The notes beneath the pieces were generated by a model that made no database searches, was not told the DNA's origin, and saw only the letters and a program-made list of their open reading frames with translations. Made by a program: the position numbers and the translations under genes. This document shows positions 43,333-52,577 of a DNA stretch of 64,000 bases, piece after piece. The DNA is from GYS-P2D sp964489125 (GTDB lineage: Bacteria > Bacteroidota > Bacteroidia > Chitinophagales > Saprospiraceae), in assembly GCA_964489125.1 (NCBI GenBank), contig CAZAXY010000004.1:1-64000 (forward strand), in the 5' to 3' direction. The stretch's first letter is position 1. Every line of letters starts with the position of its first letter.

Positions 43333-44268
43333 ATGCGAATACTAATAACAGGTGCAGCAGGATTTTTGGGTTCACATCTAAGCGATCGTATGATATTGGA
43401 AGGGTGTGAGGTGATAGGTATGGACAACCTTATCACTGGTAAAATGGAAAATCTCTCACACCTTATGCCTATGGAGCAGTTTAGTTTTTACCATCACGAC
43501 GTCACCAAGTTTGTGCATGTTCCGGGAGAACTAGATGTCATTATGCACTTTGCCTCTCCAGCGAGCCCTCTAGATTATCTGAAGATGCCGATTCAGACGC
43601 TTAAGGTTGGTAGCCTCGGCACTCACAATCTATTAGGTCTGGCTAAGGCTAAAGGAGCCACCTTTATGATAGCATCTACCTCAGAAGTGTACGGAGATCC
43701 ACTAGTACATCCGCAACATGAGGAATATTGGGGAAATGTTAATCCTATTGGACCACGTGGTGTATATGATGAGGCTAAAAGATTTCAGGAAGCCATGACG
43801 ATGGCATATCATACCTATCACAATGTAGACATTCGCATCGTCAGAATATTTAACACTTATGGCCCTAGAATGCGAGTTAATGATGGCCGAGCGTTACCTG
43901 CTTTTTTCTCGCAGGCTATTGAGGGGAGAGATATTACCATTTTCGGTGATGGGAATCAGACAAGGTCGTTTTGCTATGTGGACGATTTAGTTGATGGGAT
44001 ATATAGGCTTTTGCAAAGTGATTACGTGTATCCTGTCAACATCGGTAATCCAGTAGAGATATCTATCAAGCAGGCAGCGGAGGAAATAATCAAGCTGACA
44101 CAAACAAAATCAAATATCGTTTATAAAGACTTGCCAAAAGATGACCCTAAAGTGAGACAGCCAGACATCTCAAAGGCTAGGGAATTATTTGGATGGTCTC
44201 CTAAAGTAGGTCGAGAAGAAGGATTAGCAAGAACCTATGAATACTTCAGAGGAGTACTCAATGCTTAG
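43333..44268 (+). CDS. uxs: UDP-glucuronate decarboxylase (UDP-xylose synthase)
   Basis: A 311-residue extended SDR that converts UDP-glucuronate to UDP-xylose with bound NAD+. The NAD motif is ILITGAAGFLGSHLSDRM, and the family marks are MHFASPASPLDYLKMPIQTL, STSEVYGDP, with the catalytic Tyr-Lys in GVYDEAKRFQEAM. GDGNQTRSFCYVDDLVDGI and the terminal GWSPKVGREEGLARTY are also typical. It uses the product of ugd. The ATG at 43333 is the natural start. Confidence 0.95.
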   Translation: MRILITGAAGFLGSHLSDRMILEGCEVIGMDNLITGKMENLSHLMPMEQFSFYHHDVTKFVHVPGELDVIMHFASPASPLDYLKMPIQTLKVGSLGTHNLLGLAKAKGATFMIASTSEVYGDPLVHPQHEEYWGNVNPIGPRGVYDEAKRFQEAMTMAYHTYHNVDIRIVRIFNTYGPRMRVNDGRALPAFFSQAIEGRDITIFGDGNQTRSFCYVDDLVDGIYRLLQSDYVYPVNIGNPVEISIKQAAEEIIKLTQTKSNIVYKDLPKDDPKVRQPDISKARELFGWSPKVGREEGLARTYEYFRGVLNA

Positions 44269-44310
44269 GGCATTAATAGTAGTTAAGGACATCGTAAGTG
44301 TAATGGAAAC

Positions 44311-45069
44311 TTGAAGAAATTAGGCTACATATCAGATCATCTCGTATCATCATTGAGACGTAATAATAGCTTCAATCGTTCTGAAGAAGAGTGGTATTAT
44401 TTTTTACATATCCCGAAGACTGCTGGGACGACATTTCGATTCGTATTGTACGACTACTTTGATCAAGCCGAAATATATCCCAATTACTACGAGTTGACTG
44501 TCCAGCAACGATCGAGATATTTTAGTTGGAAGGAATTTAATCCATCAAAAGATCAATTGTTTCATAATGGTAAAAGGATTCTTATTGGACATTTTGGTTG
44601 GGCAGTGATGCGTCAATATTCAACTCATAAACCGTTGACCTTAACGTTCTTAAGAGATCCTGTAAAAAGGGTAAAATCAGCTATTGTCTATCTCAGAAAA
44701 AGAGACAGAATGTATGCGGGTATGTCCATCGAGGAAGTAATCGATAAATACCTTAGAAAAGAAGGAACCTTGCAAGCTCGTCAACTTGGTTATCAGCCTA
44801 AAAGAGGTACTGAAGTTGCTATAAGAAATCTCGAGTCTGTAGACTTTATTGGGATATCTGAGCAATTTGATAAGAGCCTTGCCCTATGCAATCAGACTTT
44901 CGGATGGGATTTGAAAAGTATACCCAAAAAGAATGTTGGTTTGTACAAGGAGGAATCATTCACACCAGGGCAAATCGAAAAAATTAAAGCGGCATGCGAG
45001 TTAGATTACATCATCTATAACCGTGGTTTAGAACTCTTCGAAAAGCGCTGTGCACAACATGGCATATAA
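44311..45069 (+). CDS. Sulfotransferase family 2 protein
   Basis: A 252-residue sulfotransferase with FLHIPKTAGTTFRFVLYDYF (5'-phosphosulfate loop) and LTLTFLRDPVKRVKSAIVYL (3'-phosphate motif). GHFGWAVMRQYS and FIGISEQFDKSLALC are usual for the family. The start is a TTG at 44311, since the nearby ATG at 44303 hits a stop two codons on. It is the fourth sulfotransferase in the locus and follows uxs by 42 bases. A terminator lies just past the end. Confidence 0.88.
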   Translation: MKKLGYISDHLVSSLRRNNSFNRSEEEWYYFLHIPKTAGTTFRFVLYDYFDQAEIYPNYYELTVQQRSRYFSWKEFNPSKDQLFHNGKRILIGHFGWAVMRQYSTHKPLTLTFLRDPVKRVKSAIVYLRKRDRMYAGMSIEEVIDKYLRKEGTLQARQLGYQPKRGTEVAIRNLESVDFIGISEQFDKSLALCNQTFGWDLKSIPKKNVGLYKEESFTPGQIEKIKAACELDYIIYNRGLELFEKRCAQHGI

Positions 45070-45072
45070 AAA

Positions 45073-45107
45073 AATCCCCTCGAGGTCATCGAGAGGATTT
45101 TAATTTT
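45073..45107. terminator. Bidirectional terminator between convergent genes
   Basis: AATCCCCTCGA (45073-45083) and TCGAGAGGATT (45089-45099) form a stem with one mismatch and a 5-base loop, with A-rich sequence before it and T-rich sequence after it. It separates the sulfotransferase gene from the convergent redoxin gene. Confidence 0.8.
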
Positions 45108-45121
45108 TCCGATCGTCTGAA

Positions 45122-45733
45122 TTACGCTTTCTTCACCTTAATGCTGCAACCAATGGCTTTGGTAGTAGCAGGAGTTGGGTCTTCACCCTTTTCCATAGCA
45201 GCAATTGCGCTTTCTACATACTTAACGCCTACCGATTTTGCATCTTGAGGATTGTCATCGATAGAGCCAATATACTTCACTACATGCTCAGCATCTAGGA
45301 TATATACCTGTGGCGTCTTAGTGGCGCCATACTGCGGATATACCGCCTGACCAGCGTCAAAGAGATATGGGAACTCAAATCCTTTCTCATTAGCTCGAGT
45401 CATCATCGCTTTCTGGCCATCACCTGGCTTGACCTCGGGGTCGTTAGGATTGATCGCAATAACAGGATATCCTTGAGCAGCGTATTTAGCGTGAAGCGCA
45501 TTGATTCTGTCCTCATACATCACGGCATAAGGACAAGTATTACAGGTGAATATTACAATGAAGCCCTTCGCATCTTTAAAGTCTGATAACGAGACGAATG
45601 TGCCATCAACATTCTTGAGGCTAAAATCAGTAGCCTTGTCGCCTACCTTATATCCTACTGGATCGGGATTGTTGTTGGCAAATGAAACTGTTGCAAAAAG
45701 CGTGACAAGCAAAAGTGTAACAATATTTTTCAT
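45122..45733 (-). CDS. Thioredoxin-fold redoxin (AhpC/TSA type), exported
   Basis: A 203-residue exported protein with a signal peptide (MKNIVTLLLVTLFATVSFA) and a thioredoxin fold. FIVIFTCNTCPYAVMYEDRI carries a CxxC motif, and VYPQYGATKTPQVYILDAE holds the conserved cis-Pro region. Such proteins are periplasmic thiol-disulfide oxidoreductases. It is downstream of the TlpA-like gene with a 12-base gap, so the two form one transcript. Confidence 0.88.
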   Translation of the reverse strand: MKNIVTLLLVTLFATVSFANNNPDPVGYKVGDKATDFSLKNVDGTFVSLSDFKDAKGFIVIFTCNTCPYAVMYEDRINALHAKYAAQGYPVIAINPNDPEVKPGDGQKAMMTRANEKGFEFPYLFDAGQAVYPQYGATKTPQVYILDAEHVVKYIGSIDDNPQDAKSVGVKYVESAIAAMEKGEDPTPATTKAIGCSIKVKKA

Positions 45734-45745
45734 GCTTTTGAATTT

Positions 45746-46306
45746 TTATGAATTTTTAAGTTTTTCTATCTGTTCTTCGATCTCACCTATCGAATGGAAT
45801 TCTCGCTCTGCAAATAAGCGCGTATCTCCTCTATATATGTATGTCGCTGGGATAGCACCTGACCATGATGGATCTACTCGGTCTATCCAATCATTGGCCT
45901 TAGGGTCGCCCATCATCACTACCCGAGAATTATAATTCTTCTTCTTGACGAATGGTATTAACCTTGACTCATATTGATTTTTAAAATCTAAACTGACCAG
46001 TATCACTTCATATTTCTCAGGATATTTGGTTTGCAACTCCTCAAAGTATGGGAGTTCCTTAATACAGGGAGCACACCAAGTCGCCCAAAAATTGATCACG
46101 TGAATCTTATCATCATCATGCTTTAAGATGGCTCGTTCGAATTCATCGAAGGTCTCATATAAAGTGACTTCATTGGTGTCGCTGTTAGCAGTGTCAATGA
46201 TAACTTCTGCGGCTCTGTTGGTATCACTATTGATCTTATTGGTAAGCGTATTATTTTGACATGCCAACATGGCAAGACATAATGCGACAAGTATCAATGT
46301 TCTCAT
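45746..46306 (-). CDS. TlpA-like thioredoxin lipoprotein
   Basis: A 186-residue thioredoxin-domain protein with a lipoprotein-like signal (LVALCLAMLAC). The active site is INFWATWCAPCIKELPYFEE, and VILVSLDFKNQ and AIPATYIYRG are typical TlpA/ResA sequence. It would reduce or exchange disulfides at the outer side of the inner membrane or in the periplasm. The two genes 46306 to 45122 form a small redox operon. Confidence 0.9.
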   Translation of the reverse strand: MRTLILVALCLAMLACQNNTLTNKINSDTNRAAEVIIDTANSDTNEVTLYETFDEFERAILKHDDDKIHVINFWATWCAPCIKELPYFEELQTKYPEKYEVILVSLDFKNQYESRLIPFVKKKNYNSRVVMMGDPKANDWIDRVDPSWSGAIPATYIYRGDTRLFAEREFHSIGEIEEQIEKLKNS

Positions 46307-46809
46307 ACACTGAAGAAACGTGATTTCTCGAAATAAGTTACGTATAGAAAAAAGACTTATGATGTTTTTAACAATAGACTAGTCTAAGCCCTACGTTGTG
46401 GGTGCTTTTCGGTGCATTTACCTTCCTAACTTAGGGTGATCTGTTTCTGTGATTTTAAAGTCGACTATACGCAGCTATAATGTGTTCCTAATGAGAATTT
46501 AGACTCAAGGTTATCAGATAAACCAGAAAATAAATGATGTTTCTGTGATCAACACCATAATGATCACTGATCAGCTATTCCTCCTTGTCCCTTTTTTATC
46601 GAAAAAAGGAACCAAAAACTCGTCGCCCTAAGGCACAGCTCGAAGCCGCTCCCGCTTCCCACTTGAGTACGACGGGCTTGGTTCAATAGCGCCTCAATTT
46701 TGTGTGACAGCTAAACTATAGTTTATGGTATTGGTATTCGTATAGAAGAACGACTGAATTTTATGAGTTTAAGGCGCTCTATGAGGCAAATCCAATCTGA
46801 TACTAAAAT
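46307..46809. other. Intergenic region with a repeat-like hairpin
   Basis: No gene is supported. CCTTTTTT-ATCG-AAAAAAGG at 46590-46609 is a perfect 8-bp hairpin inside a CCTTGTCC...GGAACCAAAAA context, which I recognise as resembling intergenic repeats common in Bacteroidota genomes. Further GC-richer sequence (46620-46680) follows without coding signal. Confidence 0.4.
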
Positions 46810-49800
46810 CTAATTCAACTTATAGGCAAGTCCTAACCGACTCAAGCGATCAATAAATGCACTATCCACTTCGATCAGTTTTTTGTCATTTAGGAGGTCG
46901 ATTTTAACATCTTCTATGAGATCTACCACCTGAACCTTAAACTTATGCTTGCCCTCAGCCACATCGCACATTTTATTGAGCTCAGCGATCATGTTATCAT
47001 CAATAGATTTGATTGGAATCTGGATTGTGATAGACTTAGTCATAGTCTTGCCAATTGTATCCAACAGCTTAATATTCTTCACTCTGAAGAAGTAATTATC
47101 GCCATTATATCTCTTAGCATAGATTCCTTCAATAAATAGGATTTCACCCATACTAACGAGGCTTCCGAATTGCTTGTATTGCTCGTTATAGATGCCAAAT
47201 TGCATGTTTCCCTTGAAGTCCTGCAAGGTGAACCTTACATAGCCAAGGCCTTTTTGACTGGTGCCATGGTATACCTCGGTTACCATTCCTGCTATGTGTA
47301 GTGCCATATCCTTGCGATGCACTGCCTCATCCAGCGTACAACTGGTGAAATTGGTTAACTCCATGTGGTAGTCATCCAGGGGATGTCCACTGATATAAAT
47401 GCCTGTGACATCCTTCTCCTTGTTGAGCATGGTGAGCTTATTCCATGGTTCAGACTTTGGCATTTTAGGGTCTGGCAGTATGGTCTCAGTCATATCACCG
47501 AATAGAGAATTGGCCATACTTGCCTTTTGATTTTGGAAGGCATTGCCCCACTTAATAGCATGTTCGATTACAGAGTCATATTGGTCTGTAGCGGCAAACC
47601 ACTGGGCACGATTGGATTCGTTGAATTCATCCATTGCACCACCTTGGGCAAGACTCTCAAAGCACTTCTTGTTAACAGCTCTTAGGCTTAAGCGTTTAGT
47701 CATATCAAATATGCTCGTAAATCGCCCATTGGCTCGCTCTCTGATTATCTCTTCTACGGGTCCTTCGCCGACACCTTTCAGTGCAGACAATCCGAACCTG
47801 ATGTGACCATGATCATTAACGGTAAAGTTGAGATCACTTTCGTTGACATCTGGTCCAAGTACCTCAATATTCATTCGCTTAGCCTCTCGAAGGAAGAAGT
47901 TGAGTTTACCGATGTCGTGCTTGTTATGTGTGAGAACAGAAGCCATAAATTCAGCAGGGTAGTGAGCCTTGAGGTATCCAGTCTGAAAGGCAACAATCGA
48001 ATATGCTGCAGCATGAGATCTGTTAAAGCCATACTGAGCAAATTTTTCCATGATGTTGAAGATCTCTGTAGCCTTGTCTTCAGAGACTCCTTTAGCGCCA
48101 GAGCCCTCGGTGAATATGGCCCTGTGTTTCTCCATCTCCTTGAGCTTCTTCTTACCCATAGCCCGACGCAGCATGTCCGCTTTGCCGAGCGTATAGTCTG
48201 CCATGATCTGCGCCGTCTGCATAATTTGTTCTTGGTAGACCATGATACCATAGGTAGGCTGGAGTATCTCTTGGAGCCATTCGTGGGGATAGGTAATCTC
48301 TTCGTCTCCATGCTTGCGACGGATGAATGATGGGATGTTATCCATTGGGCCTGGCCGATAGAGGGCATTCATGGCGATGAGATCCTCGATATTAGTAGGC
48401 TTTAATTCCCGTAAAAACTTGCGCATTCCTTCGGACTCAAACTGAAATATGCCAATCATATCACCACGCTGGAAGAGTTCGTACGTTAGTTCGTCATCCA
48501 AAGGGATTTTATCTGGGTCGATACGTTTCTCCTCACCGTGGCGCTTTACTATATTCTCTATAGCGTCTTTGATTATTGATAAGGTTTTGAGTCCTAAGAA
48601 ATCCATCTTTAGCATGCCAGCATCCTCTACCACGCTACCATCAAATTGGGTAATAAGTAACTCAGAATCTTTTGAAGTACTGACAGGGATATACTTGGTA
48701 ATGTCATCGGGCGCGATGATCAATCCTGCGGCATGGATGCCAGTATTTCGTACGGTGCCCTCCACCTTTTGAGCCAGTTGTATAACTTCTCCTTCGAGAT
48801 TCTCTTGTTCGCTTGCTTTGAGCAAGTCTTGGATCTTACTGAAGTCATCACCGGGCCAATCGGACTTAAGTTCTTTCTCAGTTTTACCGAATATTTTTTT
48901 CAACTTGGTTCCTGGGCGAGTCGGGATCAATTTAGCAATGCGGTCAGTATCATTGAGTGGTAAGGAAAGTACCCTGCCTATATCTCGTACAGAGGACTTA
49001 GCTGCCATAGTACCAAAAGTTATAATCTGTGCTACTTGATTGCGCCCATATTTATCTACGACCCAGTCAATCACTTTCTGGCGGCCATCATCATCAAAGT
49101 CGATATCTATATCCGGCATCGAAACCCGCTCCGGATTGAGAAATCGCTCAAAGAGCAAGTTATATTTGATCGGATCTACATTGGTGATCTTAAGACAGTA
49201 GGCTACTGCACTTCCAGCGGCAGATCCGCGACCTGGTCCCACCGCCACTCCTAATTCTCTCGCTGCGGCAATGAAGTCTTGCACGATCAGGAAGTATCCA
49301 TCAAAGCCCATGTTTTTAATGATGCTCAGCTCCAGATCGAGGCGCTCTCTAACGATCTCAGTAATCTCGCCATAATTGACTTTAGCACCTTCGTAAACCA
49401 TATGCCTCAGAAGTGCCGATTGATCCTCAAATCCGACGGGTAGTGGGAAGTTCGGGAGCAGTATGTCTCGTGCCAATGTAGGCATCTCAATCTTATCAAA
49501 TACCTCTATAGTGTTGGCTATTGCCTGTGGTACATCAGCGAACAAAGCAGTCATCTCCTCCTGAGTCTTGAAGTAATAATCCGAGCTCGAGAACTTGAAA
49601 CGGTCCTCTTCATGCACCTTTCGACCCGTATTAACACATAGGATCGCATCATGTGCCCGCCAATCTTCTTCCTCGACATAGTGCGAGTCATTGGTGGCGA
49701 TCAGTTTTACATTATATTTCTCAGCAAGGCGAATCAAATGTTGATTGACATCTTCTTGGCTGAGAGTAGAGTTGTCGATCTGCTCGATACCTCGATGTCG

Positions 49801-50337
49801 CATTAACTCGATATAGTAGTCCTCACCAAATATGTCGAGCCACCACTTGAGTTGTTTCTCGGCTTCTTCTAGCTGTTCACGAGCAATGAGGCGAGGAATC
49901 TCTGCCGCCAGACAGCAGCTGGTGGCGATTAAACCTTCGTGATATTGTAGGATTAGCTCTTTATCGATACGGGGGTATTTACCATAGAGCCCATCAATAA
50001 ATCCGAGGGAGCACAGTTTTGCAAGATTCTGATAGCCGGCTTGATCCTTCGCTAGTAGGAGTTGATGATACCTGATGTCTTTCTCTCCTTTGGACTTCGA
50101 AAAGCTTCGCTTATGCCGATCGGCAACCAAGTAAAACTCACAGCCGACCATCCCTTTTAGCCCACGCTTATTTGCCTCATTGACGAACTTGAAGGCGCCA
50201 AACATGTTGCCGTGATCCGTCATGGCGATGCCTTTCTGCCCATCGGCAACGGCCTTATCCATGAGCTTGCCGATATCAGCGGCACCGTCGAGTAGAGAGT
50301 ATTGGGTATGACAGTGCAAATGGCAGAACTCAGGCAT
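46810..50337 (-). CDS. dnaE: DNA polymerase III subunit alpha
   Basis: A 1,175-residue replicative polymerase. The PHP domain opens with CHLHCHTQYSLLDGAADIG near residue 5. The polymerase active site includes GPGRGSAAGSAVAYCLKI and PDIDIDFDDDGRQKVIDWV near residue 405, which holds the catalytic Asp residues. FQFESEGMRKFLRELKPT, YRPGPMDNIPSFIRRKHG, RRAMGKKKLKEMEKHR and NRSHAAAYSIVAFQTGYLKA are diagnostic of DnaE. The C-terminus carries the OB fold. Length is normal and there is no intein. It stands alone, with its start at ATG 50337. Confidence 0.97.
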   Translation of the reverse strand: MPEFCHLHCHTQYSLLDGAADIGKLMDKAVADGQKGIAMTDHGNMFGAFKFVNEANKRGLKGMVGCEFYLVADRHKRSFSKSKGEKDIRYHQLLLAKDQAGYQNLAKLCSLGFIDGLYGKYPRIDKELILQYHEGLIATSCCLAAEIPRLIAREQLEEAEKQLKWWLDIFGEDYYIELMRHRGIEQIDNSTLSQEDVNQHLIRLAEKYNVKLIATNDSHYVEEEDWRAHDAILCVNTGRKVHEEDRFKFSSSDYYFKTQEEMTALFADVPQAIANTIEVFDKIEMPTLARDILLPNFPLPVGFEDQSALLRHMVYEGAKVNYGEITEIVRERLDLELSIIKNMGFDGYFLIVQDFIAAARELGVAVGPGRGSAAGSAVAYCLKITNVDPIKYNLLFERFLNPERVSMPDIDIDFDDDGRQKVIDWVVDKYGRNQVAQIITFGTMAAKSSVRDIGRVLSLPLNDTDRIAKLIPTRPGTKLKKIFGKTEKELKSDWPGDDFSKIQDLLKASEQENLEGEVIQLAQKVEGTVRNTGIHAAGLIIAPDDITKYIPVSTSKDSELLITQFDGSVVEDAGMLKMDFLGLKTLSIIKDAIENIVKRHGEEKRIDPDKIPLDDELTYELFQRGDMIGIFQFESEGMRKFLRELKPTNIEDLIAMNALYRPGPMDNIPSFIRRKHGDEEITYPHEWLQEILQPTYGIMVYQEQIMQTAQIMADYTLGKADMLRRAMGKKKLKEMEKHRAIFTEGSGAKGVSEDKATEIFNIMEKFAQYGFNRSHAAAYSIVAFQTGYLKAHYPAEFMASVLTHNKHDIGKLNFFLREAKRMNIEVLGPDVNESDLNFTVNDHGHIRFGLSALKGVGEGPVEEIIRERANGRFTSIFDMTKRLSLRAVNKKCFESLAQGGAMDEFNESNRAQWFAATDQYDSVIEHAIKWGNAFQNQKASMANSLFGDMTETILPDPKMPKSEPWNKLTMLNKEKDVTGIYISGHPLDDYHMELTNFTSCTLDEAVHRKDMALHIAGMVTEVYHGTSQKGLGYVRFTLQDFKGNMQFGIYNEQYKQFGSLVSMGEILFIEGIYAKRYNGDNYFFRVKNIKLLDTIGKTMTKSITIQIPIKSIDDNMIAELNKMCDVAEGKHKFKVQVVDLIEDVKIDLLNDKKLIEVDSAFIDRLSRLGLAYKLN

Positions 50338-50568
50338 AGTAGGTTTGGATTAGCGTGACAAGATAGCTGAACACAAGAGATAAATGCGCACTTAGTACAA
50401 GCTATTTATTAACGTGGGGAGACTGACTTTAAAATCGATAACTAACGAGATTCTGTTAACTAAAGCTTATTTTTTTATGAAGAATATCGTAAGGTGTCCG
50501 ACAAATTATACCAGACTGTAAGTCAATCATTAATTTCCATCATTCCTCACATTTTTAAAATTACATCA

Positions 50569-51119
50569 ATGAAAAAAACATTACTAGTTATTTGTGGTAC
50601 GATCCTGAGTTTTAGCTTGTTTGCTCAGGCTCCATCGTATAAGAATTTCGAATTGGAATTCTTAAGAATTGGGTATGCAGGGGGCGGAACTGTAGGACAA
50701 TCTGGAGGAGTGGCTCTTGGGGCAGAAATTCGTTTTAATTTAACTGACAAGATATCTCTGGGTCTAGCGACTGACGGGTATGTATCGGGGGATGATTTCG
50801 CTGAGACTTCTGTTGATATCGGAGTAGCCGTATCAACAATGCTTTTCGGAGATTATTATTTTAAAGGAGATTCCCCAAATCGCTTTTTTCTGGCTTAGGC
50901 GCTGGATTTGTTAGAGATGCATCTTTTACTGCTAACACCGACGGGATGGTTAGCAATTTTGTAGCTGCCCCTTCTGGATTTGGAGTAGCCCCACGCATCG
51001 GTTACGAGCTTGGCCATCTTAGGCTTCAGGCGGTATATAACTTGCCTTTTGCCGAAGGGCGTGATGGTTTCTTTGGAGTTACTGCAGGAATTGTGCTCTG
51101 GGGTGGTTATAAAGGATAG
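50569..51119 (+). pseudogene. Outer-membrane beta-barrel protein gene with a frameshift
   Basis: The ATG at 50569 opens a signal peptide (MKKTLLVICGTILSFSLFAQ), then a porin-like barrel domain: LEFLRIGYAGGGTVGQSGGV, ALGAEIRFNLTDKISLG, VSTMLFGDYYFKGD. The frame ends at a stop at 50896-50898 after NRFFLA. The next frame continues with GLGAGFVRDASFTANTDG, VAPRIGYELGHLRLQAVYNL and FGVTAGIVLWGGYKG to a stop at 51117-51119. A single extra T in the run of six T at 50884-50889 would join them. The run may be a sequencing error, a true mutation or a phase-variable tract. A strong terminator follows. Confidence 0.8.
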
Positions 51120-51140
51120 GATTAGAAATAAAATTCTATA

Positions 51141-51181
51141 AAATTCCATTTGTCGACTCAGTCAACAAATGGAATTTTTTT
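51141..51181 (+). terminator. Rho-independent terminator
   Basis: AAATTCCATTTGT (51141-51153) pairs perfectly with ACAAATGGAATTT (51165-51177), followed by T. It ends the frameshifted barrel-protein transcript. Confidence 0.9.
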
Positions 51182-51389
51182 GAGCTTATGAGCTGATATA
51201 AACCTGAAAGACTATTCTTTATCTTTCAGCACTTCAGTGTTCTTTTGATTTTGAGTTTTCATGTTACGTCGTGTATATTCAACCACATAACGCTCAGAAT
51301 TGTGATGTGAACTAATTTTTGAAAGTAACATGTTAAGCACGTTGATTCAGGTAACACAGTATTGAATCATATTGCAGTAATACTTGATT

Positions 51390-51974
51390 ATGCGGATAGG
51401 TATCCTGTTATTTGATGGAGTAGAATTGTTGGACTTCGCAGGACCGATGCAGGTGTTGTCTTCGGCGGCATATGTTGATGAGCAATTGATCGAAAGTATT
51501 AAGACCATCGGCCTCACACGAGAGATATCTGTCTCTAAAACCACCTTGAGAATTCAAGTTGACGAGCTGCTACAGAATGTAGAGCGCCTCGATCTATTGG
51601 TCATACCAGGTGGCTTTGGCACTCGAGAGATCGTCAAGAATGAAGGATATCTTAATTCCCTGCAACCGCTGGTTGAGCAGTCTGAGGTTGTCGCCTCAGT
51701 GTGCACTGGTTCATTGGTGTTGGCGAAGTTGGGCGTACTTAGTAATCAGAAGGCTACGACACACTTCGCTGCTGTGGACCTCATGTCCAAGATAGATCCG
51801 ACTATCCAAGTTGATCGTGAGAAGAGATACCATGACAATGGCAAGTATGTGATAGCCGAAGGTGTTAGCGCAGGAATCGATATGTCATTTCACTTGTTGA
51901 CGAGGTTGTTCTCGCAAGATATTTCGGATCAAGTCCGAAAGTATATCGAGTATTATCCTGAGAAGGAGGATTAG
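51390..51974 (+). CDS. DJ-1/PfpI family protein
   Basis: A 194-residue protein of the DJ-1/PfpI (glutamine-amidotransferase-like) fold. RIGILLFDGVELLDFAGPMQ is the family start, and LLVIPGGFGTREIVKN is followed by the nucleophile Cys in VVASVCTGSLVLAKLGVL. These enzymes include isonitrile hydratase-like and AraC-type relatives; the substrate here is unknown. The ATG at 51390 is preferred to a TTG two codons upstream. It stands alone. Confidence 0.9.
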   Translation: MRIGILLFDGVELLDFAGPMQVLSSAAYVDEQLIESIKTIGLTREISVSKTTLRIQVDELLQNVERLDLLVIPGGFGTREIVKNEGYLNSLQPLVEQSEVVASVCTGSLVLAKLGVLSNQKATTHFAAVDLMSKIDPTIQVDREKRYHDNGKYVIAEGVSAGIDMSFHLLTRLFSQDISDQVRKYIEYYPEKED

Positions 51975-52250
51975 TTGATTTTTAGCAAATTGTCTTTGTC
52001 ATATCGAGATAGCACATTGTGCTTTTGCAAAAGTTCTTCTATATGTATACGAATATAGAGGTAACAATTACCGCCATTGAATGATATATCGAAGGAATAG
52101 ACCTCCACTTGCTTCTTATGACCTTAACTTTTATTATGTCCGAAGGTGCAACCTAAGAACAACCCTTAGTCTTGAGCAATCCTAAAACAGTAGAGACTTA
52201 AGAAAGGATAATAATGAATGCGTTGAGGGCATGCTCAAAGCTAAAAAAAG

Positions 52251-52334
52251 TGCCCGAGGAGGGAGTCGAACCCTCACGCCCCGAAGGACACATGGCCCTC
52301 AACCATGCCTGTCTACCAATTCCAGCACCCGGGC
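52251..52334 (-). tRNA. tRNA-Leu (anticodon GAG)
   Basis: On the minus strand an 84-base tRNA folds completely: acceptor stem GCCCGGG with CTCGGGC, a D arm with AATTGGTAGA, anticodon stem CATGG/CCATG with loop TTGAGGG (anticodon GAG, decoding CUU and CUC), a long variable arm typical of class II leucine tRNAs, and the T arm GAGGG-TTCGACT-CCCTC. CCA is not encoded. Confidence 0.95.
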
Positions 52335-52577
52335 GGGATAGAGCTGCAAATATCAACTTTCTATGAAGAATATGTCATTTGTAATGACAAAATATCTTCA
52401 CTTCTTTATAAAGTATTGGAATGCCATGTGTGTTAAAATCAAATACATATAAAAAAAACATATATAATATTTATATAATTCATATATTTGTTGTAAGCAA
52501 CAACCGACAAGAAGTAGTTTTCTTATTTTGAGACCTTAGTCGAAAGGGCCTGAGTTTGATAGCAAGCTTGGGCTTTT

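Noticed and set aside
52251..52334. tRNA-Leu as an island integration site
   Set aside because: No integrase gene and no repeat of the tRNA 3' end were seen nearby.
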